Source: JAWXBR01 sp034440235 (GTDB lineage Bacteria > Bacteroidota > Ignavibacteria > Kapaibacteriales > Kapaibacteriaceae). Taken from it: 64,000 nt of DNA. A program made the position numbers and the translations under genes. Location: NCBI GenBank assembly GCA_034440235.1, contig JAWXBR010000011.1:81696-145695 (forward strand), in the 5' to 3' direction. Shown here in pieces: positions 34,488 through 44,069 of the stretch; the stretch's first letter is position 1; each line of letters begins with the position of its first letter. The notes below the pieces were generated by a model. It saw only the letters and a list, made by a program, of their open reading frames with translations. It searched no databases and was not told the origin of the DNA.

Positions 34488-35819
34488 ATGATAAAAACCC
34501 TTGCTCTTCCTTTGTGTCTCGTCGTCGTGACACTTGCCTGTTCGTATGACAAAGTCTCGGCGCAGGATTTTCTGCAACGAAAATACGCCACACGTGTCGA
34601 GCGCGACATCGTCTACGGAACCGCCACCGGCTTTGCGGGCAAGTTGGATACCCTGAGATTGAATTATTGGAAGCCCCACGCCGACGGTAATCCGAGGCGG
34701 CCCCTTATCATTTTTGTGCATGGAGGGGGCTTTACAGGGGGCTCTAGGACTGACTTCGACGTGTTATGCGAGGGATACGCACAGCGCGGATATGCGGCCG
34801 CAACCATAAGTTATCGGTTAGGCTTTCATCCGCCTCCTCTCATGGCGAACCCTTACGCCTACGACACTGCCGAGGTCGTACGTGCGGCCTACAGAGCGTC
34901 GCAGGACCTGTTCGGAGCTGCAAGATTTCTTGTCAAACGTGCATCGTTAGACTCGGTGAGCGTGTCGTCAATGATTATCGGCGGCGCCAGCGCCGGAGGC
35001 ATTACTGTATTGCAGGCCGCATACATTTCAGAGAATGAACGCTACGGTTGTACACGAGCGTTTGCAGATGTGCCGGGCATTGGGGTTGCCGGAAAACGTC
35101 CGGACCTAGGCCCAACCACAGGCACCCTTCACGCCGATGCGGCAACTCCACGCATCCTTGCCGTCGTAAATCTGTTCGGCGCAATTCCGGACACGTCGTT
35201 TATTGAACGCGCGGACGATCCTGCGATGTATCAGTATCACCAGACAGGCGACCCCGTCGTGTCATGCGTGTACGCAAAGGGCTTATGGAGTTATCCGTTC
35301 GGCATTCCGGACAACTATTACTTTGTGCACGGCTCCTGCAACATAAAAAAGCGTCTCGATAACCTCGGCTACACATCTGCACGGCATCGCTCTTGGATTT
35401 TTAATGGTAGTGTGCATGGCTTTCACGGCGCAGCAGCAGTCGAAATAGATATCGCAGATTTTTTAGCACCACTTACGCGTGACGCGCTCACATCGGTCGA
35501 CGATGATGCCTTCGAAAGCGAGCGCAACGATTCATCGAAGGATCGCACTAATAACGACCTAACTAGTAAAGACCTAACGAATAAAGACCGAACTAATAAA
35601 GACCGAACTAATAAAGACCGAACTAATACTGTGATGTCCGATGGAGCGACAGTAGTTGTTATGGACCTAGCTGGACGTCTAGTCTTTCAGGGCACCGATG
35701 CTCATCCCTCAGGTGCTCATTTCCCTAGTGCTCATCTCACAAGAATGCTGAACCTGCCCATTGGGGCTTACATCATGAAAATTGGTGTTGAAACACGGTT
35801 ATTTCTAGTTCTTCGTTAA
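34488..35819 (+). CDS. Secreted alpha/beta-hydrolase (esterase/lipase-like) with T9SS-type end
   Basis: 443 residues from ATG 34488. Signal peptide LALPLCLVVVTLACSYDKVS; then PLIIFVHGGGFTGGS (oxyanion hole HGGGF), nucleophile elbow IIGGASAGGITVLQ with the Ser in GASAGG, and a probable catalytic His in NGSVHGFHG. After the domain (about residue 340) comes a Lys/Asp/Thr-rich linker made of a 15-bp repeat, then a short T9SS-like domain (VVVMDLAGRLVFQG, LPIGAYIMKIG). Likely a surface or secreted carboxylesterase. Divergent from gcvP. Confidence 0.85.
   Translation: MIKTLALPLCLVVVTLACSYDKVSAQDFLQRKYATRVERDIVYGTATGFAGKLDTLRLNYWKPHADGNPRRPLIIFVHGGGFTGGSRTDFDVLCEGYAQRGYAAATISYRLGFHPPPLMANPYAYDTAEVVRAAYRASQDLFGAARFLVKRASLDSVSVSSMIIGGASAGGITVLQAAYISENERYGCTRAFADVPGIGVAGKRPDLGPTTGTLHADAATPRILAVVNLFGAIPDTSFIERADDPAMYQYHQTGDPVVSCVYAKGLWSYPFGIPDNYYFVHGSCNIKKRLDNLGYTSARHRSWIFNGSVHGFHGAAAVEIDIADFLAPLTRDALTSVDDDAFESERNDSSKDRTNNDLTSKDLTNKDRTNKDRTNKDRTNTVMSDGATVVVMDLAGRLVFQGTDAHPSGAHFPSAHLTRMLNLPIGAYIMKIGVETRLFLVLR
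35547..35630 (+). repeat. 15-bp tandem repeat encoding a hydrophilic linker
   Basis: Five 15-bp units plus a partial, consensus ACTAATAAAGACCGA, with the last three full units nearly identical. They encode repeated TNKDR pentapeptides in the linker between esterase and C-terminal domain. Length multiple of three keeps the frame. Confidence 0.92.
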
Positions 35820-35828
35820 CCCCGCACT

Positions 35829-36947
35829 ATGACACGAAAACGCATTGTTCGCTGGACGATAATTATTGCTGTGCTCATTGCTGCCATCGTAGTGCTGAGG
35901 CTGGTTACGAGCAACAAGGACGGTGCCCAAGGTGGCGCGGGCGGCGCTTCAAAAGGACCTCCTGGGGGAGGCCCTTCTGGAGGAGGACCTTCAGGCGCAC
36001 CACTGAAAGTTTCTGCAGTGGTTATCACCCCAAGCCCTTTTTCCGAGACCCTTTCCCTAACAGGATCGATAATGGCGAATGAGCGCATCGAGGTACGGAG
36101 CGAAGTGGGCGGACGTATTACGCGCATCGGATTTCAGGAAGGGGCGCGAGTACGCAAGGGGCAAGTGCTTATACAGATGGACGATGCGGAATTGCGCGCG
36201 CGGTTCTCAAAACTCGGACGTCAGCTTGTGCTCGATACAGACAAACAGAAACGTTATGAGGCGTTAAAAAAAATCGACGGGGTGAGTCAGGAAGAACTCG
36301 ATGTAATTGACGCGCAGGTCGACATCCGCCGCGCAGAAATCGAAGAGCTGCAGGCGCAAATGGCGAAGACATTAATACGTGCTGCGTTTTCGGGTCGCGC
36401 CGGACTTCGTGAAGTGAGTGTAGGCGCAGTGATAACACAATCGACGCTCATTACGACACTTGCCGACGACAACACATTAAAACTCGAGTACACAATTCCT
36501 GAGCGGTATGCAGCAGGCATTCGTGTTGGTGATAGGGTTACGTTTACTGTACGCGGACGTGGTGTAGACGAGCAACAAGTGGCAACGATCTACGCTCTCG
36601 AACCCGGTGTCGACGCTGCATCACGCGCAGTACGCGTGCGTGCGCGCATTGCACACGGAAAGTCGGATGCTGCAATGATTCCGGGAATGTTTGCCGACGT
36701 AAAACTTACACTGTCGAATGTCAACGATGCACTCATGGTGCCTGCAGAAGCAGTGGTGCAGGACATGGAAGGAGCATCGGTACTTATTGTGCGCAACGGA
36801 AAGGTGCAGCCAACCAAGATTGAATTGGGCGGACGCACTCCGTCGCATGTGCGCGTTACAAGTGGCGTACATGCTGGCGACACCGTGCTTACAAGCGGCT
36901 TGTTGATGGTCAAGAAAAACATGCCGGTGAATGCGGAGGTCCGTTGA
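35829..36947 (+). CDS. RND efflux periplasmic adaptor
   Basis: 372 residues. N-terminal anchor (WTIIIAVLIAAIVVLRLV), a flexible Gly/Pro-rich stretch (GPPGGGPSGGGPSG), lipoyl halves (RSEVGGRITRIGFQEGARVR; AAFSGRAGLREVSVGAVITQ), a short helical hairpin, and a beta-barrel (LEYTIPERYAAGIRVGDRVT). The form is that of AcrA/MexA-type adaptors. It overlaps the pump gene by 4 nt (TTGA), so adaptor and pump are translationally coupled. Confidence 0.93.
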   Translation: MTRKRIVRWTIIIAVLIAAIVVLRLVTSNKDGAQGGAGGASKGPPGGGPSGGGPSGAPLKVSAVVITPSPFSETLSLTGSIMANERIEVRSEVGGRITRIGFQEGARVRKGQVLIQMDDAELRARFSKLGRQLVLDTDKQKRYEALKKIDGVSQEELDVIDAQVDIRRAEIEELQAQMAKTLIRAAFSGRAGLREVSVGAVITQSTLITTLADDNTLKLEYTIPERYAAGIRVGDRVTFTVRGRGVDEQQVATIYALEPGVDAASRAVRVRARIAHGKSDAAMIPGMFADVKLTLSNVNDALMVPAEAVVQDMEGASVLIVRNGKVQPTKIELGGRTPSHVRVTSGVHAGDTVLTSGLLMVKKNMPVNAEVR

Positions 36948-39900
36948 ACCTCAGCACCCTCACCATCCACCGTCCCGTACTCAGCATCGTGCTGAGTACG
37001 CTTATCGTTCTGCTCGGTGTTGTTGGCTATCTGTTTCTCGGCGTTCGACAATTCCCGAACGTCGACCCGCCGAATATTTCCGTTACTACTACCTACCCGG
37101 GTGCAAACGCAGACGTTATAGAGTCGCAGATAACACTTGTGCTCGAAGAATCGATTAACGGCATCGATGGTATTCGTTCGCTCACGTCGCAGTCATCGGA
37201 CGGACGTTCTACTATAACAGTTGAATTTCAACTAGGTGAAGATCTAGAAGCCGCAGCGAACGATGTACGCGACCGCGTAGAACGTTCGAAACGTAATCTG
37301 CCTCCTGATGTAGACCCGCCTGTAGTTGCGAAGGCCGATGCAAACAGCTTTATCATCGTAATGACTGTGCAGAGCGATGTGCGTCCGTTAAACGCTCTCA
37401 GCGACTTCGCTGCAAACGTCCTGAAGGACCGCATGCAGACCATTGAAGGTGTAGGCAACATCATGATCTGGGGTGAACGCAAGTATGCCATGCGCCTCGT
37501 GCTCGACCCGTCGAAGCTTGCGTCGTACCGCCTCACCACGACCGATGTGCGTCAGTCTTTACAACGCGAGAACGTCGATCTGCCAGCGGGACGCCTCGAG
37601 GGCACGTCCACAGAGCTTTCCGTCCGAACGATCGGACGCATGTCGTCCGTCGAGGAATTCTCGAACCTCATCCTCCGCTCTGGCGCTGGCTCGACCGTGC
37701 GTGTACGCGACGTCGCACGTGTGTATCTCGGCGCAGAAAACGAACGCACCATTCTTAAACGCGATGGTGTTGCAATGGCCGGACTTGCCGTCACACCGCA
37801 ACCCGGCGCAAATCAGGTTGACATTGCAGATGAATTCTATCGTCGGTACGAAGCGTTAAAGCAAACAGCACCCAAGGACATCACACTCGACATAGCGTTC
37901 GATAACACAAAGTTTATTCGTCGCGCAATTCTCGAAGTCGAAGAGACTCTTGCCATTGCGTTTGGACTTGTTGTCCTCATCATCTTCCTCTTTCTTCGAT
38001 CGTGGCGCGCAACCATCATTCCCGTTGTTGCAATTCCTGTCTCGTTAATCTCCACGTTCTTCTTCATGTGGGTGTGTGGCTTCTCGATTAACATTCTTAC
38101 GCTGCTGGGCATTGTGCTAGCTACCGGACTTGTTGTAGACGATGCCATTGTTGTAATGGAAAACATTTTCCGTCGCATCGAAGAAGGCGAGTCACCCATG
38201 GAAGCGGGCGAGAAGGGGGCTTCGGAGATTTACTTCGCCGTTATCTCTACAACCATTACGCTTGCAGTTGTGTTTATTCCGGTGATTTTTCTGCCAGGTC
38301 TGACTGGACGTCTCTTCAGAGAATTTGGCGTTGTTGTAGCAACATCGGTTCTTGTATCTGCATTCGTTTCGTTAACACTCACTCCCATGATGAGTGTTAA
38401 GCTACTGCGTCACACAGAAAAACAATCGTGGCTCATGCGAGTTACAGAACCCTTTTTCGTGTGGATGAACAGCACATACGCACGCACGCTTTCGTCGCTC
38501 ATAAAGCGCCCCATCATTGCAGTACTTGCAATGGTCGCTTCGATTGTGCTTACGATTGTTATTGGCTCGCAACTAAAAAGCGAACTCGCTCCACTCGAAG
38601 ACCGCAGCCTTTTGACAATTAATCTTACGGCACCAGAGGGCACGGGCTTCAATCGCATGGATGTCATCATTGACACGATGCAGGCACGCGTCTCGCGTGC
38701 TGTACCCGAGAAGGCATTGCTTCTGACCGTTACGTCACCTTCGTTCCAATCGAATGCGAGCAACACTGGCTTCGGACGCCTCGCACTTGTAGACCCAGAC
38801 CAGCGCACACGCACACAAACGCAGATTGCACAAGCCATTGGCAAGGTAATGTCCACCAACACCGATGTACGTACGGCAATCATTCCCGAGCAAACGGTAT
38901 CGACGGGCGGACGTGCGGGACAGCCCGTGCAGTTTGTGATTATGGCGAGTCAGCTTTCAGAGTTACGCGAAGTGTTGCCTGCCTTTATGGATCGTGCCAT
39001 GAAGCACTCGTCACTTGCAATGGCAGACGTCAATCTGAAATTCACAAAACCAGAACTCACTGTTAGTATCGATCGTGCACGTGCGCGCGAACTCGGAGTT
39101 TCGGTGCTTGACATTGCAGATGCCATGCAGGCTGGACTTGCCGGACAGCGTTATGGATTTTTTGTCCGTGCAGGAAAACAATACCAGGTCATCGGCGAAT
39201 TCCAACGTGACTTGCGAAACACCCCAGACCGGTTGCGCGACCTACAAGTGCGCTCACAAGACGGCAGTATGATTTCGCTTGGTAGTCTTGTTACGCTCAA
39301 AGAACAAAGCACACCTCCGCAGTTATTCCGATTTAATCGCTCGGTTGCGGCTACGGTGTCCGCCGGACTTCCTCCGGGCAAAACCATTGGTGATGGTGTA
39401 AAGGCTATGCAAGAAATCGCAGCAGAGACATTGCCTTCGCACTACACTACTGCACTTACGGGCCCAGCCCGCGACTTCTCCGAAAGCTCCTCAAGCCTCG
39501 TCTACGCCTTCCTCATTGCACTTGCATTTGTGTACCTCATCCTTGCCGCACAATTCGAAAGTTTTGTAGATCCGTTTACAATCATGTTCACCGTGCCCCT
39601 TGCGCTAGCCGGTGGAGTGCTCTCGTTATGGATCGGCGGCGAGACCCTTAACATCTTCTCGGAGATTGGTGCAATTGTGTTAATCGGACTCGTCACGAAA
39701 AACGGAATTCTTATTGTCGAGTTTGCGAACCAGAGGCGCGAAGCCGGACTCTCTGTCGTCGACGCTGCGCTCGACTCCGCATCAACCCGATTTCGTCCGA
39801 TCCTCATGACCTCCCTCGCCATGATCCTCGGCGCCTTACCCATCGCACTCTCCCTCGGCGCAGCATCTGGCAGTCGTGTCGGGTTAGGGGTCGTAATTGT

Positions 39901-41362
39901 AGGGGGCTTGCTTCTGGCTACATTCCTAACGCTGTACGTCATCCCCACGGTGTATGTGCTCATGTCGAAGCTCAAGCGCAAGAAAACACACACCCACGAA
40001 TCAGCGGCAACAACACCAGATCCTGGTACACCAGGTGTTTCAGATTCTGCAATCAGTCGTGCAATAATAATTTTAGTTACAATAGGTGCTTTGCTGTTCG
40101 CGCCTACTTCGAGTGCGCAAGAAATTCTCAGTATGGATGATGCCGTTGGCATATCGATACAGCGCAACTACAGCATCCGCACGGCACGGCTAGACTCTTC
40201 GTCCGCCGCTCTCATGCAGGGTTCGCAGTACGCTCCATTTCTGCCAACGCTCAACCTAAATGCAACGGGTGCCCGTGGAAGCAACGACCTCTCGCAAAAG
40301 ACTGTGTCGGGTGTTAATACAGAGCGCACAGGCGTTGGCTTTACGAACTTTAATGCAAATGCAACGCTGTCATGGACCGTTTTCGATGGCCTGAGCATGT
40401 TCGCCGAGAGAGACAGAGTAAACAGTCAGTCGCGTGCCGAATACGAACGTGTCCGTAGCAGAATGTCCTTCACCGTCGCCGACGTCATCAGTTCCTACGG
40501 CGCAATCGTCGCTACTCGCAGATCTATCGAACGCGCAACCACCACGCTCGACATCGCAGAACGTCGGTTCCAAATTCTTTCGCGCAGTCGCGATGCGGGT
40601 GCTGTTGCCGGCACCGACGTGTCGCAAGCAGAGATCGACCGCAACACCATACAAGCAATGCTCGTGCGCTCGCGTACCGACCTTGCAACAACGTCGACAT
40701 CCCTTAACGCAATGCTCGGAAGACAGTCCAGGCAGCCCCTTGCCATAGACACTGCGTTCGTTGTTCCCTCATTGCCATTGCTCGATTCACTCGAACGTGC
40801 TGCAGATGCACGCAACCCCGAAGTGCTCGCTGCAGAGCGTGACATCGAAGTTGCATCGGCATCGGTCCGTATGGCAGATGCTGCCTACATGCCCCGCGTA
40901 GCACTTAATGGTCAGTACCAATACACCAACAACAACACCGACGCCGGCTTCATTCTCGAGAACCGCACAAACGGTTGGAATGTAGGCTTCACCGGAACGT
41001 GGAATTTGTTTAACGGCTTTTCAGACAAGTATCGTTCAGACGTTGCACGCGTCGACCTCGAAAGCAAACGCCTAACACTCGACGACATGCGTCTGCAAAC
41101 ACGCGCACGGTTAAGTCAGGCATACGCACGTTACGAGCAAGGCATAACACTGCAAACCCTCGAACGTGCCTCATTTATAGCCGCACAACGCAACGCAGAG
41201 GTCGCGCTCGAGAAACTTCGTCTTGGCACCATCCGCGACATCGAAGTACGTCAGACCCAGCTCACATTATTCGAAATAGGGGAGCGCCTCGCGCGCATCG
41301 AATACGAAACCCTCGTCGCAGCCACAGAAGCCATGCGATTGAGCGGGGCATTAGTTAGGTAA
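36944..41362 (+). CDS. RND efflux pump fused to a TolC-type outer-membrane channel
   Basis: 1472 residues from a TTG start with GGAGG upstream. Residues 1 to about 1010 are a full HAE1/AcrB-type pump: VLSIVLSTLIVLLGVVGYLF, FPNVDPPNISVTTTYPGANA, the membrane acids in GIVLATGLVVDDAIVVMENI, and the final helices (VGLGVVIVGGLLLATFLTLY). A polar linker (THTHESAATTPDPGTPG) leads to an internal signal peptide (about 1039-1059, ending APTSSAQ) and a complete OEP/TolC domain (SMDDAVGISIQRNYSIRTAR ... TLFEIGERLARIEYETLVAA). AcrB-type pumps are about 1040 residues, so this is a pump plus channel in one chain. Release of the channel by signal peptidase is likely but inferred. Confidence 0.94.
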   Translation: MNLSTLTIHRPVLSIVLSTLIVLLGVVGYLFLGVRQFPNVDPPNISVTTTYPGANADVIESQITLVLEESINGIDGIRSLTSQSSDGRSTITVEFQLGEDLEAAANDVRDRVERSKRNLPPDVDPPVVAKADANSFIIVMTVQSDVRPLNALSDFAANVLKDRMQTIEGVGNIMIWGERKYAMRLVLDPSKLASYRLTTTDVRQSLQRENVDLPAGRLEGTSTELSVRTIGRMSSVEEFSNLILRSGAGSTVRVRDVARVYLGAENERTILKRDGVAMAGLAVTPQPGANQVDIADEFYRRYEALKQTAPKDITLDIAFDNTKFIRRAILEVEETLAIAFGLVVLIIFLFLRSWRATIIPVVAIPVSLISTFFFMWVCGFSINILTLLGIVLATGLVVDDAIVVMENIFRRIEEGESPMEAGEKGASEIYFAVISTTITLAVVFIPVIFLPGLTGRLFREFGVVVATSVLVSAFVSLTLTPMMSVKLLRHTEKQSWLMRVTEPFFVWMNSTYARTLSSLIKRPIIAVLAMVASIVLTIVIGSQLKSELAPLEDRSLLTINLTAPEGTGFNRMDVIIDTMQARVSRAVPEKALLLTVTSPSFQSNASNTGFGRLALVDPDQRTRTQTQIAQAIGKVMSTNTDVRTAIIPEQTVSTGGRAGQPVQFVIMASQLSELREVLPAFMDRAMKHSSLAMADVNLKFTKPELTVSIDRARARELGVSVLDIADAMQAGLAGQRYGFFVRAGKQYQVIGEFQRDLRNTPDRLRDLQVRSQDGSMISLGSLVTLKEQSTPPQLFRFNRSVAATVSAGLPPGKTIGDGVKAMQEIAAETLPSHYTTALTGPARDFSESSSSLVYAFLIALAFVYLILAAQFESFVDPFTIMFTVPLALAGGVLSLWIGGETLNIFSEIGAIVLIGLVTKNGILIVEFANQRREAGLSVVDAALDSASTRFRPILMTSLAMILGALPIALSLGAASGSRVGLGVVIVGGLLLATFLTLYVIPTVYVLMSKLKRKKTHTHESAATTPDPGTPGVSDSAISRAIIILVTIGALLFAPTSSAQEILSMDDAVGISIQRNYSIRTARLDSSSAALMQGSQYAPFLPTLNLNATGARGSNDLSQKTVSGVNTERTGVGFTNFNANATLSWTVFDGLSMFAERDRVNSQSRAEYERVRSRMSFTVADVISSYGAIVATRRSIERATTTLDIAERRFQILSRSRDAGAVAGTDVSQAEIDRNTIQAMLVRSRTDLATTSTSLNAMLGRQSRQPLAIDTAFVVPSLPLLDSLERAADARNPEVLAAERDIEVASASVRMADAAYMPRVALNGQYQYTNNNTDAGFILENRTNGWNVGFTGTWNLFNGFSDKYRSDVARVDLESKRLTLDDMRLQTRARLSQAYARYEQGITLQTLERASFIAAQRNAEVALEKLRLGTIRDIEVRQTQLTLFEIGERLARIEYETLVAATEAMRLSGALVR

Positions 41363-41486
41363 TGTCACTCGACCGCTGAGTTATGACAGCAAGATTAATC
41401 CTGGTCACAACGGCCACGTTCTGTCTCTATGAAACATGATGCAGCGCTTCGGAGTTGTCGGTCTTTCCTAAAAACGATTGACCGAT

Positions 41487-42338
41487 ATGAAATGGTTAGG
41501 CAGGCGCGGCAGTTCAAACGTTGACGACCGCAGAGGTCTGTCGGGTGGCGGCCTAGCGGCTGGTGGAGGTGTCGTAGGTGTGATTGTGTACCTGCTGTTC
41601 AGTCTACTTGGCGGAGGAGATATTGATCCTTCGCAGCTTCCCAACCTTACACAGCAAAGTCAGGTTCAACTTTCGCCCGCGGAAAAAGCGGAAGATGACA
41701 AACGGGCGGAATTTGTGAAGGTGGTGCTGGCGGAGACAGAAGATGTTTGGAAAGCAATCTTCTCACAGAATGGGCAGCGTTATGAAGAGCCCGTACTTGT
41801 GTTGTATCGCGAGAGCGTTCGGTCGGGGTGTGGTGGTGCGAGTTCGGCAACGGGACCCTTCTATTGCCCCTTAGATCATAAACTTTACATAGATCTGTCG
41901 TTTTATCAGGAACTACAAGATAAGTACAGGGCACCGGGAGATTTTGCGATGGCGTATGTCGTTGCACACGAGGTCGGACACCATGTGCAGCAACTTCTGG
42001 GCACTGCGGAAAAGGTCCAGCGGATGCGCCAACAAGTCTCAGAAAAAGAGTATAATCGTTACTCAGTAATGCTCGAACTTCAGGCGGACTTCTTCGCCGG
42101 CCTGTGGGCGCATCACACGCAGAAGCGCACACAAATTCTCGAGCCGGGCGATGTCGAAGAAGCGCTGAACGCAGCCAGTGCCATCGGTGATGACAGGTTG
42201 CAGCGTCAGTCAACAGGCAGAGTAACGCCCGATGCCTTTACACACGGCACTTCAGCACAACGCATGTACTGGTTCAAACGCGGATGGGAAACCGGAGACG
42301 TGAAGCAGGGAGATACGTTCAAGTCTGCCAATCTTTGA
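41487..42338 (+). CDS. YpfJ-type neutral zinc metallopeptidase
   Basis: 283 residues from ATG 41487 (MKWLGRRGSSNVDDRRG). An N-terminal Gly-rich region and membrane helix (GVVGVIVYLLFSLLGG) precede the peptidase domain with VVAHEVGHHVQQLLG (HExxH) and ELQADFFAGLW as the likely third-ligand region. CPLDHKLYIDLSFYQELQDK and TSAQRMYWFKRGWETGD are also family hallmarks. Likely membrane-anchored with the domain in the periplasm. It follows the pump gene after 124 bp. Confidence 0.93.
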   Translation: MKWLGRRGSSNVDDRRGLSGGGLAAGGGVVGVIVYLLFSLLGGGDIDPSQLPNLTQQSQVQLSPAEKAEDDKRAEFVKVVLAETEDVWKAIFSQNGQRYEEPVLVLYRESVRSGCGGASSATGPFYCPLDHKLYIDLSFYQELQDKYRAPGDFAMAYVVAHEVGHHVQQLLGTAEKVQRMRQQVSEKEYNRYSVMLELQADFFAGLWAHHTQKRTQILEPGDVEEALNAASAIGDDRLQRQSTGRVTPDAFTHGTSAQRMYWFKRGWETGDVKQGDTFKSANL

Positions 42339-42403
42339 AGCTCGAAGTGTCTCGAATGCACGAAGCTTCCTGTATGCTTAAAGCGTTCCGTACGCTCAAC
42401 GCA

Positions 42404-42811
42404 CTATTCAAAAAACTGCTCCAGCTCTGGATCGTTCATCAACTCTGTAAACGTTTTTATACCAGTCGGCTTTTCGATGTATCGTGCGACCATGGGATAG
42501 GTGTGCGATTTTTTTACATCAGCAGCATCGATCGATGACGAAATAATAACGACACGCACATTGCTAAACATTTGGATGCACTTAAGGCAATCGAGAAATT
42601 CCCATCCGTTCATGATGGGCATATTCAAATCGAGTAGTACTAGGATGTTGCGCGTAGGATTATCGCGAAGGAGATGACGAAGCGCATCACGCCCGTTAAC
42701 AACCTTCGTTATGAGTGCATGTGAGCCCGTAATCTGCAGAAAGCGTTCACACACCATCAAACAAATCTCATCGTCGTCGACAAGCAAGATTTCGTAATCT
42801 GTTGTACCCAT
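42404..42811 (-). CDS. Single-domain response regulator (CheY-like)
   Basis: 135 residues, a lone receiver domain. Acidic pocket EILLVDDDEIC, phosphoacceptor Asp in LVLLDLNMPIMNGWEFLD, Ser pair in VVIISSSID, and conserved Lys in RYIEKPTG. No output domain. It lies 4 bp downstream of the PAS protein and is probably its partner or part of a phosphorelay with a separate kinase. Confidence 0.93.
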   Translation of the reverse strand: MGTTDYEILLVDDDEICLMVCERFLQITGSHALITKVVNGRDALRHLLRDNPTRNILVLLDLNMPIMNGWEFLDCLKCIQMFSNVRVVIISSSIDAADVKKSHTYPMVARYIEKPTGIKTFTELMNDPELEQFFE

Positions 42812-42815
42812 AATC

Positions 42816-43868
42816 CTAACCTAAGGATTTGTCCACACAGTTCTTATGTCCGTCGGTAATCTCGTTTGTGCGCTCTACAATAGTACGAATGACGGCATCG
42901 AGTTCAATTCCCGATGCTGTCAGTTCCTGCATATAGACCATGTCAGGATACTGCGTGGGATATTCTGCGCCAATGAGTTCAACAAGGGTCATCATGCGCG
43001 CAAGAGGAGCGCGGACAACGTGCGACTGCATCCATGTGATGTCGCGCAGCGCCTGGTTCTGTCTCTCTACTGTGTCGATGTACTTCGTACGCTCGGTGAT
43101 GTCAGTTGCAGCAATGAGCGCACAGGGCTCTTTATTAAAGACAATCTGTCTCGCTCGAGCCTCCACAACCATGATCGTACCGTCTTTTCGAGTGTGACGA
43201 TAGATACCATCGAGTGGTACGTCTCCGAGTGCCTTCATTTTTGCAATGGCATTCTCAAGGACAGATAATTCTTCCGGACGTCTAATGTCCCTAGCCGTCA
43301 GTGCAAGAAATTCTTCACGACTATAGCCATAGGTGTCAAGAGCAGCTTGGTTCACGTCGACCATGCGCAGGCTGTCTAGTTCACTTACCCACATCGGAAT
43401 CGGGCTAAAGTCGAACATATCCTGGTATTGCTTTCGCGACTTCTCAAGTCGATCAAGAGATTTCACGCTGTCTGTGATGTCGTGTACCACGCCATACACT
43501 CCGACCGGTTTGCCAGTGCTATCAAACTCAAAGTTCGTGAGACAATGAACATGCCGAATCGTGCCGTCTTTTCGCAAAACTCTGTGCCGAAAATCAGCGT
43601 CAGCCATCGTTGCATTTGCAGCAGCAACCTCTTCAAGAACACAGTCTAGATCGTCTGGATGTATAAATGACTTCCAGAATTCGAACGTATGCTGGTCATC
43701 TTCGATGTTTAGGCCGTAAATGCGGCACGTTTCATCCGACCAGTGAGCTAACCCCGTAGCAAAATTTAGTTCCCAGTTTCCAAAGTGGGCAAGGGCTTGC
43801 GCCTGATTATGCCTATGGGCAAAATTCTCAAGTGAACGTACTTCGTACGCTGGCGTACTGTGAAGCAT
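42816..43868 (-). CDS. PAS-domain sensor with histidine dimerisation motif but no ATPase domain
   Basis: 350 residues. First PAS/PAC (LAHFGNWELNFATGLAHWSD ... GTIRHVHCLTNFEFD), second PAS/PAC (MFDFSPIPMWVSELDSLRMV ... DGTIMVVEARARQIVF), then a helix with MQSHVVRAPLARMMTLVELI, which is the H-box pattern of FCB PAS kinases. The chain stops about 60 residues later, without N, G1, F or G2 boxes. It cannot autophosphorylate alone and may serve as a sensor/phosphotransfer partner. It is followed by a response regulator gene 4 bp later. Confidence 0.88.
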   Translation of the reverse strand: MLHSTPAYEVRSLENFAHRHNQAQALAHFGNWELNFATGLAHWSDETCRIYGLNIEDDQHTFEFWKSFIHPDDLDCVLEEVAAANATMADADFRHRVLRKDGTIRHVHCLTNFEFDSTGKPVGVYGVVHDITDSVKSLDRLEKSRKQYQDMFDFSPIPMWVSELDSLRMVDVNQAALDTYGYSREEFLALTARDIRRPEELSVLENAIAKMKALGDVPLDGIYRHTRKDGTIMVVEARARQIVFNKEPCALIAATDITERTKYIDTVERQNQALRDITWMQSHVVRAPLARMMTLVELIGAEYPTQYPDMVYMQELTASGIELDAVIRTIVERTNEITDGHKNCVDKSLG

Positions 43869-44025
43869 GGTGTTCCTTCTGCGTAGAATCTACCTCAGAA
43901 TTGCGTTTGGGTACTGACGTACCATTGTCAGCGTCCAATATACATCCTGGTGTGTCAGGTGGTACGCAAGCCGTCAACTGGGAACAAACTCCGATGTTCC
44001 TGATAGGTTCCTTATGCAAAGGGGC

Positions 44026-44044
44026 GCCGCGCTAATGGCGCGGC
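44026..44044. terminator. GC-rich hairpin after a secreted-protein gene
   Basis: Perfect arms GCCGCGC and GCGCGGC around TAATG, 26 bp beyond the stop codon of the minus-strand gene 44070-45959. On that strand it is followed only by a weak T-run (CCCCTTTGC), so termination is plausible but not certain. Confidence 0.45.
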
Positions 44045-44069
44045 AAGGGGGATATGATGGCAGTCTAGG

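Noticed and set aside
39502..40167. 221-codon antisense frame over the RND pump
   Set aside because: Opposite-strand shadow of a strongly conserved coding sequence with no domain features.
42339..42403. Degenerate 18-bp repeat between the metallopeptidase and response-regulator genes
   Set aside because: Similarity between successive 18-mers is weak and could be chance; too little to call a repeat.
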